DNA from: Mycoplasmatota bacterium
GTDB taxonomy: Bacteria > Bacillota_I > Bacilli_A > Haloplasmatales > Haloplasmataceae
Assembly: GCA_018394295.1 (NCBI GenBank)
Contig: CP074573.1
Span: 1,523,156 to 1,587,155 of the forward strand
DNA length: 64,000 nucleotides
Direction: 5' to 3'
Made by a program: the position numbers and the translations under genes. Position 1 is the stretch's first letter; each line of letters begins with the position of its first letter. Shown in pieces: positions 8,492-19,569 of this stretch. The notes beneath the pieces are model-generated. The model was given only the letters and a program-made list of their open reading frames with translations. It did not search any database and was not told the DNA's origin.

Positions 8492-9379
8492 CTATTCACC
8501 TATCAATACACGGACTGGTCTAATCATATGTGGATCTTTTGCATCCCTTTCATATACAGCTAAAACCTGTTTAAATATATCACAAAACACAATTGTTGTA
8601 AATTGTTTTATCTCATATGTTAATTTTTGACCATGAGTAATTTTTTTTCTAAGTATATCATCAACTTCAACCATATGATAACTCTTTAATGCATCATAAA
8701 TAGAAATCAGTTCATAATTACCACTTTTGATTTCATCAAAAGAATAACATTGATTTAAATGAAAATTACCTGATTTAATACGTATTAAATCACTCATGTG
8801 AGAAGGATATCCTAATTTTTTTCCTATATCAACTGCTAAAGTCCTGATATAAGTCCCTTTACTACAATGAATGCGAACATTAAATGAAACCTCTTTTCCT
8901 GTAAAATTGTCCTCTTGGGATAATAATTCAATATCATAAACCTCAATCGTTCTTTTTGGACGCTCAACTTCAATATTTTGTCTCGCATATTCATACAATT
9001 TTTTACCATTAACTTTAACTGATGAAATCATTGGTGGAATTTGAATTTGCTTTCCCAAAAAAGAATTTAACACATCAAGTAATTGTTCACGAGAAATACT
9101 TTTTAAATCATCATTCTTTTCTACTATTTCTCCACTTGAATCTTCACTGGTTGTGCTATAGCCAATTGTAACCTCAGCTATATATTCTTTATTTGATTTA
9201 TCTAAAAATTGGATGATTTTCGTTGCATCATTAATACATAAAGGTAAAACCCCTGTAACATTAGGATCTAAAGTTCCTAAATGACCTACTTTTTTAGTAT
9301 GAAAGATTTTCCTTACCTGATTAACACAATCATGACTTGTCATCTTTTTGGGTTTATTTAATAATAATATTCCATTCAT
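8492..9379 (-). CDS. truB: tRNA pseudouridine(55) synthase
   Basis: The start at 9379 (MNGILLLNKPKK) is chosen because TATAGGTG precedes it. This gives 295 residues, typical for TruB. The catalytic motif is HLGTLDPNVTGVL, whose Asp attacks the uracil. It modifies U55 in the T-loop of tRNAs. In Bacillus rbfA-ylxP lie upstream; here an unrelated acidic protein (9388-9942) occupies that place and ends 8 nt before this start. Confidence 0.96.
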   Translation of the reverse strand: MNGILLLNKPKKMTSHDCVNQVRKIFHTKKVGHLGTLDPNVTGVLPLCINDATKIIQFLDKSNKEYIAEVTIGYSTTSEDSSGEIVEKNDDLKSISREQLLDVLNSFLGKQIQIPPMISSVKVNGKKLYEYARQNIEVERPKRTIEVYDIELLSQEDNFTGKEVSFNVRIHCSKGTYIRTLAVDIGKKLGYPSHMSDLIRIKSGNFHLNQCYSFDEIKSGNYELISIYDALKSYHMVEVDDILRKKITHGQKLTYEIKQFTTIVFCDIFKQVLAVYERDAKDPHMIRPVRVLIGE

Positions 9380-9387
9380 AACATCAC

Positions 9388-9942
9388 CTATATTCCATAT
9401 GCTGCACAATATTCAATAAATGCTTCACTCATTAAAGTTAGTTCTGTATATTTATCTAATAATTCATAATAAAGATTTAGATACTTATCAAGTTCAAATT
9501 CATTGATAACAACATTTGGTACAATATTTTCTTCAAAAAACTCTAACGATTGATCAATGCGTTTTAAATCATATGATTTTTCCTCTTCATCAATCTCTTG
9601 ATTTTTCTCAATCTCTAACTTCAATTCTTCTAAATCAAATACTATTTTGATATATAAAGACATTTTATCTAATAATGTATAATCATTATTTAATTGTCGT
9701 AAATAGAGTTTAATTTCCTCTAAATTTTCAAACATATAATTTAATCCATATTCAAATAGCTCTTGAACATCTTTTGAGGGTTCTTCTTCCTCCGCTTTCA
9801 TTATCAACATCAAATAACTGAGCGATTTAATGATAGGAGTAATAAATTCATTTAATAAAGACTGTTCATTTTCTAAATGAGAAATTAACTGTCCATTTTC
9901 ATTCACATAATTTTCAAAATCTGAGTATAGTGTATTATCCAT
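9388..9942 (-). CDS. Hypothetical acidic, helical protein co-transcribed with truB
   Basis: The 184-residue product is not recognised. It is strongly acidic, rich in Glu, Leu and Tyr, and predicted by eye to be almost all helix with coiled-coil stretches (for example around residues 50-125). It has no membrane segment or Cys motif. It ends 8 nt before truB and probably heads the truB-ribF unit. The ribosome binding site GAAAGGAGGG is about 30 nt from the ATG, but a perfect 9-bp hairpin lies between them and would bring the two together; no other start codon downstream of that site is usable. Confidence 0.75.
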   Translation of the reverse strand: MDNTLYSDFENYVNENGQLISHLENEQSLLNEFITPIIKSLSYLMLIMKAEEEEPSKDVQELFEYGLNYMFENLEEIKLYLRQLNNDYTLLDKMSLYIKIVFDLEELKLEIEKNQEIDEEEKSYDLKRIDQSLEFFEENIVPNVVINEFELDKYLNLYYELLDKYTELTLMSEAFIEYCAAYGI

Positions 9943-9948
9943 TATAAC

Positions 9949-9981
9949 AAGTCACTATAAACTAGTGACTTCCCTCCTTTC
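9949..9981 (-). promoter_or_regulatory. Shine-Dalgarno separated from start by a hairpin
   Basis: Reading the minus strand: GAAAGGAGGG (9972-9981), then AAGTCACTA, 5-nt loop, TAGTGACTT (9949-9971), then 6 nt and ATG (9940-9942). GTG and TTG codons inside the hairpin run into stops within a few codons. Folding the hairpin would restore a spacing of about 6 nt. Confidence 0.6.
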
Positions 9982-10118
9982 TATCTACTGTCAATCTTTA
10001 AATTGATAAGTTAATATCATTATATCAATTTTTCCTAAAAATAAAACATATTTATTTAAATTTATCCTACCTTCTTATTTTAAATAGCCATCATTTATAT
10101 ATACAAGGATTTATAGAT

Positions 10119-10161
10119 GAAAAAAGGGATTAAATCCATTTTACAATGAACAAATCCCTTT
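10119..10161 (-). terminator. trxA terminator
   Basis: Minus-strand arms AAAGGGATT and AATCCCTTT followed by T residues, immediately after the trxA stop. Confidence 0.75.
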
Positions 10162-10165
10162 AGTT

Positions 10166-10477
10166 TTACTTATTTTTATTAATCCATGTTGTTAGCATTT
10201 CTTTTGATTGAAATCCCATTGTTTGAGCAACATTTTCACCATCTTTAAAAAGAATTAGCGTTGGTATACTCATTACTTGGTATTGTTGTGCTACTTGTGG
10301 AACATTATCAACATTCACTTTAACAATTTTCACATCAGTCATCTCTGTAGATAATTGATCTAAAACGGGGGCAATCATTTTACATGGGCCACACCAATCA
10401 GCGTAAAAATCAACTAAAACAAGACCAGTTGAAATATTATCCTTAAAATTATTAGCATCAGCATAGATAACAGCCAT
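10166..10477 (-). CDS. trxA: Thioredoxin
   Basis: 103 residues with the classic active site WCGPCK near residue 30 and the conserved cis-Pro motif (SIPTLILF) near 75. It reduces disulfides in cytosolic proteins using electrons from thioredoxin reductase. It is monocistronic, with a good sigma-A promoter (10511-10539), ribosome binding site AGGAGG and terminator. In Bacillus trxA also lies next to mutS2. Confidence 0.97.
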   Translation of the reverse strand: MAVIYADANNFKDNISTGLVLVDFYADWCGPCKMIAPVLDQLSTEMTDVKIVKVNVDNVPQVAQQYQVMSIPTLILFKDGENVAQTMGFQSKEMLTTWINKNK

Positions 10478-10510
10478 AATCTAATACCTCCTATCGTATT
10501 TTACATCCAT

Positions 10511-10539
10511 ATTATACGTGTTAAATTGGTTATTTACAA
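10511..10539 (-). promoter_or_regulatory. Sigma-A promoter of trxA
   Basis: TTGTAA (10534-10539), 17-nt spacer, TATAAT (10511-10516) on the minus strand. Confidence 0.7.
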
Positions 10540-10563
10540 CAATTTTGCTTTAAAAAAGGTAAA

Positions 10564-12912
10564 TTAATTAAAAGACACGACCGTAACACCAAGTCCACCT
10601 TCACCATCGCCACCAAAACGAAAACTTTTTACATAAGGACATTTTTTTAAATAACTTTGTACACCTTTTCTTAAAGCACCTGTACCATGACCATGAATGA
10701 TTGAGACTTGATGGTAATTACCAAGCATTGCAGAATCAATAAATTTATCCAACTTAATGAGTGCATCCTCATATCGTAATCCTCTTAAGTCTAATTCTAA
10801 TAGACACTTTGATTGCTTAACAACGCTAACTTTATTTTGTGAATTTTTAGCTTTTTTATTATTGTTACCTTTTCCCTCAATTAATTCTAAGTTCTTTTCA
10901 TGAATACGTGAAGATAAAATTCCAATTTGGACTAACCATTCAGTCTCATTAACTTTTTCAAGCAGTTCACCAGTTCTATTCAACGTTAATACCTTCACTA
11001 AATTACCTGGTTGTAAACTTTTATAAGTAGTAGAAACCTTTTTATCCTCTTTATAATATTGATTTGTGTTTAATTTACTTTTAATATCAATGACTTCATG
11101 TTCTTTGTAGTTCGCTTTTTTTGTTTTTTTAAGCTCCTTTAGTTCATCGATAATTGTCTCCACATCTTGTTGTGCTTTTTTTACGATTAATTGTGCTTCT
11201 TGTTGTGCTTTACTCTTAAGTTGGGCTTTATATTGATTAAATTCATTATTTTGTTGTTCAACTTGCTTCTTTTCATTTAATAAATCTGTTTTAATCATTT
11301 CATTTTCATTAATCAGCTTATCTAAATACAGCCCTTGATTCTCTAATTGGATAATTAATTTATTAACATCTGTTTTTTCAGTTTCTAATTGTTCAGTCGC
11401 TTTTGTGATAATATCATTATTTAATCCCAAACGACGTGATATATCAAGCGCATTACTACGACCTGGTATTCCAATCAGTAATTTATAAGTTGGACGGAGT
11501 GTCTCAACATCGAATTCAACAGAAGCATTAATAATATTATCTGAATTATAAGCATATGTTTTTAATTCAGAATAATGAGTTGTAGCGATAATTCTAGAAC
11601 CTCTTTCATTTAAATAATCTAATATACTTACAGCAAGTGCTGCCCCTTCTTTTGGGTCTGTTCCTGCCCCTAATTCATCAAGTAATACTAAACTATTAAT
11701 GGTTATATCACTAGTAATATGAATGATGTTTTTCATATGGGATGAAAATGTTGACAAGGACTGTTCTATACTTTGTTCATCACCAATATCAGCAAACACA
11801 TTATCAAATACAGCCAGTTCTGTTTGATAATTTGCTGGCACTAATAAACCAGCTTGCATCATTAAAGTAAATAACCCTACGGTTTTTAAAGTGACTGTTT
11901 TTCCTCCCGTATTAGGTCCTGTTATAATAATTGTTTGATATTCTTCACCTAAAAAAATATCATTTGGAACTACTTCATCTTGATCTATTAAAGGATGACG
12001 TCCTTTAAAGATTTTTATAATTCCTTCACTATTAATAATTGGTTTCACCGCATTCATATCACGTGCAAATTTAGCTTTAGCGAAAATAAAATCAAGACTT
12101 TTTACAATAGCACTATTTTCAAGCAAGGCTCCATCATTTTCTGCGACAAGTTCAGTTAATCGACGTAATATTTTTTGTATTTCTTCCTTTTCTTCATGAA
12201 TTAAGGCATTGACTTTATTGTTCATCTCAACAATTGCTTTCGGTTCAATATAGACGGTATTACCACTTTGAGACATATCATGAATGATCCCTTGAAAAGA
12301 GTTTTTATATTCAACTTTTACAGGCAGTACATATCGATCATTTCTAATAGTGATGATTGAATCCGTTAAGTATTCTTTTTTGGTACTTAAAATACGATTG
12401 ATTTTCTCTTTGGTTCTACTTTCCATCACTTTAATTTGTGTTCTAATTTCTTTTAATCGTGGTGTAGCATTATCTACAATATGTCCATGGATATCAATAC
12501 ATAATTCAATTTCTTTTCGTAAAGAATTTAAATTAACTAATTGATTAATATAGTCACCAATCAAATCACAACTAATTTTTTGATTTTCTAGTTTATCTAG
12601 ATACAATTTCATTTGATAGACACCATAAATAAAATCTGTGATTTGAACTAAATCTGAAATCGCTAAAACGCCACCAATTTTCGCTCTTTTTACAAACGCC
12701 CTAATATCTGAAATTCCTCCCAAAGGAATTTCACCCATTCTATATAATAAATGTAGCGCTTCGTCTGTTTCATTTAATAAAGATTGAATTAAATCAATGT
12801 CGTTAGAGATTTCAATTTCTTCTATAGCTTCTTGACCTAAACTACAACTCGTATAAGGACCCAATTTTTTTAAAATCTTATCAATTTCCAATGTTTTATA
12901 ACTTGTATTCAT
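10564..12912 (-). CDS. mutS2: MutS2 family ATPase/endonuclease
   Basis: The start at 12912 (MNTSYKTLE) has TGGAGG upstream and gives 782 residues, normal for the family. The ATPase core has Walker A GPNTGGKTVT (near residue 329) and the DELGAGTDP Walker B. A charged coiled-coil clamp follows, then a C-terminal Smr domain (about 707-782, with the HGHGTGALRKGV signature). MutS2 lacks mismatch recognition; in Bacillus it acts on collided ribosomes and in recombination control. It is divergent from rnhC, as in Bacillus. Confidence 0.97.
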   Translation of the reverse strand: MNTSYKTLEIDKILKKLGPYTSCSLGQEAIEEIEISNDIDLIQSLLNETDEALHLLYRMGEIPLGGISDIRAFVKRAKIGGVLAISDLVQITDFIYGVYQMKLYLDKLENQKISCDLIGDYINQLVNLNSLRKEIELCIDIHGHIVDNATPRLKEIRTQIKVMESRTKEKINRILSTKKEYLTDSIITIRNDRYVLPVKVEYKNSFQGIIHDMSQSGNTVYIEPKAIVEMNNKVNALIHEEKEEIQKILRRLTELVAENDGALLENSAIVKSLDFIFAKAKFARDMNAVKPIINSEGIIKIFKGRHPLIDQDEVVPNDIFLGEEYQTIIITGPNTGGKTVTLKTVGLFTLMMQAGLLVPANYQTELAVFDNVFADIGDEQSIEQSLSTFSSHMKNIIHITSDITINSLVLLDELGAGTDPKEGAALAVSILDYLNERGSRIIATTHYSELKTYAYNSDNIINASVEFDVETLRPTYKLLIGIPGRSNALDISRRLGLNNDIITKATEQLETEKTDVNKLIIQLENQGLYLDKLINENEMIKTDLLNEKKQVEQQNNEFNQYKAQLKSKAQQEAQLIVKKAQQDVETIIDELKELKKTKKANYKEHEVIDIKSKLNTNQYYKEDKKVSTTYKSLQPGNLVKVLTLNRTGELLEKVNETEWLVQIGILSSRIHEKNLELIEGKGNNNKKAKNSQNKVSVVKQSKCLLELDLRGLRYEDALIKLDKFIDSAMLGNYHQVSIIHGHGTGALRKGVQSYLKKCPYVKSFRFGGDGEGGLGVTVVSFN

Positions 12913-12992
12913 CTTAAAACCTCCAGACATGTTTTATTTTACCAAAAAATTTGCTAAAATAATAGTATTAATTGATGAGGTGAACAAAAAAA

Positions 12993-13892
12993 ATGAAAAG
13001 TATATCAATAATAGTTAATGAGAATACATTAAATAAGATAAAAAGTTTTTATGAGGATCATTTAATTCCTAATAATAATAAGAATGCCCTATTTATCGCA
13101 AAAATTGATGGTTGTACAATTACTGCATATCATACAAAAAAAGTCCTGTTCCAAGGAAAGAATTCAGAAACTGAAGCAGCAATGTGGGAAGGAATTAAAA
13201 ATGATAAAAAGAGCGTCTCAACTAATCAAAATCAACATTCATATTATTTAGATTGTATCGGAAGCGATGAAGTAGGGACTGGTGATTATTTTGGTCCCGT
13301 TGTTGTTGTAAGTGCATTTTTAGATAAAGATAAATTACCATTAATTAAAACATTAAATATCGATGATTCAAAAAAATTAACCGACAATGACATAATGAAA
13401 ATAGCGCCTACTCTATTTAAAAATATTCCATATTCCTTGCTGGTTGTCCATAATGAAAAATATAATGAAGTTATGAAACAAAAAGATATGAACTTAAATA
13501 AATTAAAAGCAGTTCTTCATAAACAAGCTATCTCAAATCTATTAAATAAAATAAAACAACAACCACCCATTATTATTGACCAATTTTGCTCAATTGAACA
13601 TTTTAATAAATATATTAACGAAAGAAATTTTACTAAAGGTATTCACTTTCATACCAAAGCAGAAAGCAAATATGCTTCTGTTGCTTGCGCTTCGATGATG
13701 GCACGCTATATTTTCCTACAAGAAATGAAAAAGTTGTCAGAATCCCTTAAAACAACGTTAAACAAAGGTGCTTCTAACCAAGTTGACATTCAAGGAAAAG
13801 AATTAGTCCAAAAATATGGACCAGATATCTTAAATAAGGTAGCTAAACATCATTTTAAGAACACAGAAAAGATTAAAGCGCTCATCGATTAA
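12993..13892 (+). CDS. rnhC: Ribonuclease HIII
   Basis: 299 residues with an N-terminal TBP-like substrate-binding domain (about 1-80) and a type 2 RNase H catalytic domain carrying GSDEVGTGDYFGP (near residue 92). The substitution of the second motif is typical of HIII rather than HII. It cleaves the RNA strand of RNA-DNA hybrids. TGAGGTG precedes the ATG. Its start is 80 bp from that of mutS2 on the other strand. Confidence 0.96.
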   Translation: MKSISIIVNENTLNKIKSFYEDHLIPNNNKNALFIAKIDGCTITAYHTKKVLFQGKNSETEAAMWEGIKNDKKSVSTNQNQHSYYLDCIGSDEVGTGDYFGPVVVVSAFLDKDKLPLIKTLNIDDSKKLTDNDIMKIAPTLFKNIPYSLLVVHNEKYNEVMKQKDMNLNKLKAVLHKQAISNLLNKIKQQPPIIIDQFCSIEHFNKYINERNFTKGIHFHTKAESKYASVACASMMARYIFLQEMKKLSESLKTTLNKGASNQVDIQGKELVQKYGPDILNKVAKHHFKNTEKIKALID

Positions 13893-13906
13893 AAACTATT
13901 ATTTAA

Positions 13907-13944
13907 AAGGGATTTATTACTATATGATATGTAATAAATCCCTT
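13907..13944. terminator. Strong hairpin after rnhC
   Basis: AAGGGATTTATTAC (13907-13920) and its perfect complement (13931-13944) enclose a 10-nt loop, 15 nt past the rnhC stop. The plus-strand U-tract is weak; the minus side is more T-rich, so it may work in both directions between these convergent genes. Confidence 0.65.
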
Positions 13945-13994
13945 ATACAAATATATGTAGTCTATATAATCTTATAAAATTTAATTTTATACTA

Positions 13995-14026
13995 TAAAAA
14001 AAACGTTGCCATCTGACAACGTTTAT
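13995..14026 (-). terminator. rpsU terminator
   Basis: Minus strand: AAACGTTG, 8-nt loop, CAACGTTT followed by a run of T. It lies directly after the rpsU stop. Confidence 0.85.
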
Positions 14027-14031
14027 TTTCA

Positions 14032-14205
14032 TTAGAATGATTTTTTTCCTTTAGCCTTAGCCTTCATTTTTTTAGTGACACTTGGTTTTAAGTAATATTG
14101 ACGTTTGCGGGCCTCAGATAGGGTACCAGCACGTGCAACATCGTTCTTAAAACGACGTAAAGCATCTTCTAATGATTCGTTATTTCTAATTATAGTTTTT
14201 GCCAT
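14032..14205 (-). CDS. rpsU: 30S ribosomal protein S21
   Basis: A 57-codon gene starting [19 protein letters not shown] and ending in a Lys-rich tail ([10 protein letters not shown]), which is the S21 signature and length. AAGGAGGGA is the ribosome binding site. S21 is the last small-subunit protein near the anti-SD helix and affects initiation. It follows mtaB, matching the Bacillus dnaJ-rsmE-mtaB-rpsU order. Confidence 0.97.
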   Translation of the reverse strand: MAKTIIRNNESLEDALRRFKNDVARAGTLSEARKRQYYLKPSVTKKMKAKAKGKKSF

Positions 14206-14295
14206 GATTTTTTATTCCCTCCTTCCGCACACAAACAAATACAAAAAAATTATACCTCAAATTCAGTAAATAGTAAATATTTTTTTCAATATTTG

Positions 14296-15600
14296 TTATA
14301 TTAATTCACCAAAAGCAAGTGATTGTGTCGTATTTTTTATTAAAACTTTAACTTCTTTCCCAATATTTGACTCATTACCAATGGCTTTAACTTTTACATA
14401 ATTTGAAGCATGACCTAAAATATATTGTGAATCTTGTTGACATCTTTCTTCAAAAATAACATTCAGTATTTGATTTTGAAATTGGTTCACATATTTTTCT
14501 GTTAATTCCTTTGATAAAGCTAATAATTCATTTACTCGCATTGTCTTGACAATTTCTGAAACTTGCAAAGCCATCTTGGCTGCTCTAGTTCCTGAACGTT
14601 TAGAATAAGGAAAAACATGTAATTCACTAAAACCAACTTTTTTTATAAAATCATAAGTTTCTTTAAATTCATTTTCGGTTTCTCCAGGAAATCCAACAAT
14701 TACATCAGTTGTAATCGCAATATCAGGAAAAATTGCTCGGATTTCATTTATTTTATCCATATACTCATTAGTAGTATATTTTCGATTCATTCTTTCTAGA
14801 ACAGTATCAGACCCGGATTGTATAGGAACATGAAGATGATTCGCTAAAATATGAGAGTTTTTCATCACATTTAACATTTTCTCATCAATTTGTGAAATTT
14901 CGATTGAGGAAATTCTGAGTCTCTTTATTCCATGGACTTGTTTTTCAATATCTACGATTAAATCTGCTAAATCATAATTATCAAAATCTATGCCATAACC
15001 ACCTGTGTGTATACCCGTTAAAATAATCTCTAAATGACCATGATCAACTAAATTTTGTATCTCCATAATGACAGAATCTTTATCTTTTGAACGCATCTTA
15101 CCTCTTGCAAATGGAATAATACAATACGTACAAAAATTCTGGCAGCCTTCTTGAATTTTAATATTTGCACGTGTTCTTGATTCATAATTTATGACCGCTA
15201 GATTTTCAAATTGAACATCATGAAATAGATCTTTGACATAAGTTACAGGTTTCCTGTTTTTAATAAATTTTTCAACCATCTCAACAATATTTTCTCGACC
15301 ATTCGTACCAATAATGAGGTCTACACCATCAATTTTTGCTACTTCATTCGGTTGTGTTTGCGCATAACAACCTGTTACACAGATAACTGCATCAGGATTT
15401 TTTCTAATCGCTCTTCGAATCATTTGACGACTCTTTCTATCTCCTTTATTAGTTACTGTACAAGTATTTATGATATAAACATCAGCGACTTGATTAAAAT
15501 CAACTCGCTTATAATTAGCATTTTTAAATAATTCACTTATTGCTTCTGTTTCGTAATTATTAACTTTACACCCTAAGGTATAAAAAGCAATTGTTTTCAA
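14296..15600 (-). CDS. mtaB: tRNA t6A37 methylthiotransferase MtaB
   Basis: The product has the N-terminal UPF0004 domain (TLGCKVNNYETEA), a radical SAM core with CxxxCxxC (GCQNFCTYC), and a short TRAM-like C-terminus; about 434 residues. It converts t6A37 to ms2t6A37 in tRNAs reading ANN codons. AAGGAG abuts an ATG at 15607-15609 with no spacing, whereas the in-frame TTG at 15598-15600 is 8 nt away, so TTG is preferred here. The ATG (437 residues) overlaps the rsmE stop as ATGA. Confidence 0.94.
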   Translation of the reverse strand: MKTIAFYTLGCKVNNYETEAISELFKNANYKRVDFNQVADVYIINTCTVTNKGDRKSRQMIRRAIRKNPDAVICVTGCYAQTQPNEVAKIDGVDLIIGTNGRENIVEMVEKFIKNRKPVTYVKDLFHDVQFENLAVINYESRTRANIKIQEGCQNFCTYCIIPFARGKMRSKDKDSVIMEIQNLVDHGHLEIILTGIHTGGYGIDFDNYDLADLIVDIEKQVHGIKRLRISSIEISQIDEKMLNVMKNSHILANHLHVPIQSGSDTVLERMNRKYTTNEYMDKINEIRAIFPDIAITTDVIVGFPGETENEFKETYDFIKKVGFSELHVFPYSKRSGTRAAKMALQVSEIVKTMRVNELLALSKELTEKYVNQFQNQILNVIFEERCQQDSQYILGHASNYVKVKAIGNESNIGKEVKVLIKNTTQSLAFGELI

Positions 15601-15605
15601 AACAA

Positions 15606-16349
15606 TCATCTCCTTAGTTCTAGTTCGTAAGTAATCGCAGACATAACAAATAATGGTGCTGTTTCAGTTCTTAATATCCGATTTCCTAAAGAAATTACTT
15701 GAAAATCATTTTCTTTTAATAATGAGATTTCTTTATCTGATAGCCCTCCTTCAGGACCAATAAAAATCAATAATTTCTCATTTTCATTAATATTTTGAAG
15801 TCGTTTTGACAGATTAAATTGTTCTTCTTTTGAACTTGCTTCATAAGCAACACATTTATAATGAAAGTTTTTACTAAAAGCAATCATTTCAGTAATCGAC
15901 ATAAATGAATGGACCTTAGGAATCATTAAACGGTGAGATTGTTCAGCAGCACTCTTAGCAATTTTATTAAATCTCTCTATTTTCTTATGTTCTGTTTTTT
16001 TATCGACTTTAAATAAGGAACGTTCACTTAAAACAGGTATTAATTCATATCCTCCAAGTTCAGTGACTTTTTGAATGACAGTTTCAAACTTCCCTGATTT
16101 AGGCATTCCTTGGGCGATGGTTGTATGAATTTTTAATTCACTTTCTTGCTTTACTTCATATTGTAATTCTACAATAATTGCATCACTATTGATTTCATTA
16201 ATCGAACCATAGTAAACGACTTTACCGTTTGAAATATAAATTTGATCGTTTATTTTCATCCGCATAACGTGTTTAATATGGTGATAGTTATCACCAATAA
16301 TTTCAATAAATTTATCCTCTATATTAAACTGAGTAAAATAACGTTGCAT
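15606..16349 (-). CDS. rsmE: 16S rRNA (uracil-1498-N3) methyltransferase
   Basis: 247 residues with the SPOUT-fold motifs of RsmE: FIGPEGGLSDKE (near residue 197) and LGNRILRTETAP (near 222), which form the knotted SAM site. It methylates U1498 of 16S rRNA. In Bacillus prmA lies between dnaJ and rsmE; here it is absent and rsmE has its own promoter-like sequence (16408-16436). Confidence 0.95.
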   Translation of the reverse strand: MQRYFTQFNIEDKFIEIIGDNYHHIKHVMRMKINDQIYISNGKVVYYGSINEINSDAIIVELQYEVKQESELKIHTTIAQGMPKSGKFETVIQKVTELGGYELIPVLSERSLFKVDKKTEHKKIERFNKIAKSAAEQSHRLMIPKVHSFMSITEMIAFSKNFHYKCVAYEASSKEEQFNLSKRLQNINENEKLLIFIGPEGGLSDKEISLLKENDFQVISLGNRILRTETAPLFVMSAITYELELRR

Positions 16350-16407
16350 AAAATTACCTCTTATTAATTACTTACTAACAATCGCTTGATATTGTAATTT
16401 CAAATTA

Positions 16408-16436
16408 ATTATATCACGTACCCTTTAAGATATAAA
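16408..16436 (-). promoter_or_regulatory. Sigma-A promoter upstream of rsmE
   Basis: TTTATA (16431-16436), 17-nt spacer, TATAAT (16408-16413) on the minus strand. Confidence 0.5.
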
Positions 16437-16482
16437 GATACTTACTTAATTAATTATTATAACCCTGTTTTTATATTCCATT

Positions 16483-16527
16483 AAAAAATCTATTGTCTTA
16501 CCCATTAATGGTAAACAATAGATTTTT
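16483..16527 (-). terminator. dnaJ terminator
   Basis: AAAATCTATTG and CAATAGATTTT form a long stem with an inner hairpin (TTACCATTAATGG). Minus-strand T-rich sequence follows. It lies just beyond the dnaJ stop, separating the heat-shock unit from rsmE. Confidence 0.75.
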
Positions 16528-16531
16528 AGTT

Positions 16532-17656
16532 TTATTTTGAACGTTTAAATACATTTTTAATTTTATCAAATAATGTATCATTATCTGATTCAATCGTTGA
16601 TAACTCCTCAAATAATGCTTTTTGCTTAGCAGTTAGATTTCTCGGTGTCACAACTTTTACAATCACATATTGATCCCCTTTAATACCAGATCTAAGGCTT
16701 TTAACCCCTTTATGTTTTAATTTAAACTTCGTTTGTGATTGTGTACCTGCTGGAATGGTTAGTTTAACATTCCCATGGATTGTTGGAATTTCTATTTCCT
16801 CACCTAGTGCTGCTTGTGAGAAAGTTAATGGTAATTCACAATAGATGTCATTTCCTTCTCGAATAAAGAAATCATCTGCTTTAACATTAAAGTAAATATA
16901 CAAATCACCGGTTGGTCCACCATTTACGCCTGCATTTCCTTTTCCAGATAAACGGATTTGTTGACCATCATTAATTCCTTCAGGTATTTTAACTTTAATG
17001 GTAGACGTTTGACGTTTTTTACCAATTCCACCACATTCAGTACACTTATTTTTAATCATTTTTCCGGAACCATGACAATCAGGACATTCATGCTGTGTTT
17101 GAACACGCCCTAAAATCGTTTGTTGGACACTTGAAACAACACCTCGTCCTTTACATCTTGAACAAGTCTTAATATCATTTTTAGATTTAGCACCAGTTCC
17201 AGCACATCTTGTACATTCCTCTTCACGTTGTAAATTAATTTCTTTTTCAGCACCAAAACAAGCTTCTTCAAAAGTGATAGTCATTTTTATACGAATATCT
17301 TCGCCTTTTCTTGGACCATTTGATCGGCGTGAACTGCCTCCGCCACCGAAACCACCAAAAAATTGTTCGAAAATATCTCCAACATCACCAAAGCCACCAA
17401 AACCACCAAAGTCTCCCTGACCAAAACCTTGCCCATCTACACCAGCATGACCAAAACGGTCATAGTTTGCACGGTTGTTCGCATCAGATAAGACTTCATA
17501 AGCTTTTTGTACTTCTTTAAACTTCTCTTCAGCGCCTGCTTCTTGATTAACATCAGGATGATACTTTTTTGCTAGTTTACGGTAGGCTCTCTTTATCTCA
17601 TCATCAGTTGCGCTTTTACCTACTCCTAATATATCATAATAGTCTTTTTGACTCAT
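16532..17656 (-). CDS. dnaJ: Chaperone protein DnaJ
   Basis: 374 residues: J domain with HPD (YHPDVN, near residue 33), Gly/Phe-rich linker (about 75-115), four CxxCxGxG zinc repeats (about 145-210) and the C-terminal substrate domain. It stimulates DnaK ATPase and delivers unfolded clients. TTGGAGGTG precedes the ATG. It is downstream of dnaK but separated by a terminator-like hairpin at 17680-17708. Confidence 0.98.
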   Translation of the reverse strand: MSQKDYYDILGVGKSATDDEIKRAYRKLAKKYHPDVNQEAGAEEKFKEVQKAYEVLSDANNRANYDRFGHAGVDGQGFGQGDFGGFGGFGDVGDIFEQFFGGFGGGGSSRRSNGPRKGEDIRIKMTITFEEACFGAEKEINLQREEECTRCAGTGAKSKNDIKTCSRCKGRGVVSSVQQTILGRVQTQHECPDCHGSGKMIKNKCTECGGIGKKRQTSTIKVKIPEGINDGQQIRLSGKGNAGVNGGPTGDLYIYFNVKADDFFIREGNDIYCELPLTFSQAALGEEIEIPTIHGNVKLTIPAGTQSQTKFKLKHKGVKSLRSGIKGDQYVIVKVVTPRNLTAKQKALFEELSTIESDNDTLFDKIKNVFKRSK

Positions 17657-17679
17657 TCTTTCACCTCCAAATTCATTCT

Positions 17680-17708
17680 AAAAAGTCAAAGTCATATGGA
17701 CTTTGACT
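17680..17708 (-). terminator. Hairpin between dnaK and dnaJ
   Basis: Minus strand: AGTCAAAGTC, short loop, GACTTTGACT followed by TTTTT. It is placed to reduce dnaJ transcription relative to dnaK. Confidence 0.65.
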
Positions 17709-17726
17709 ATTTAAATGTTTAGTTAA

Positions 17727-19565
<1,839 letters not shown>

Positions 19566-19569
19566 TTAA

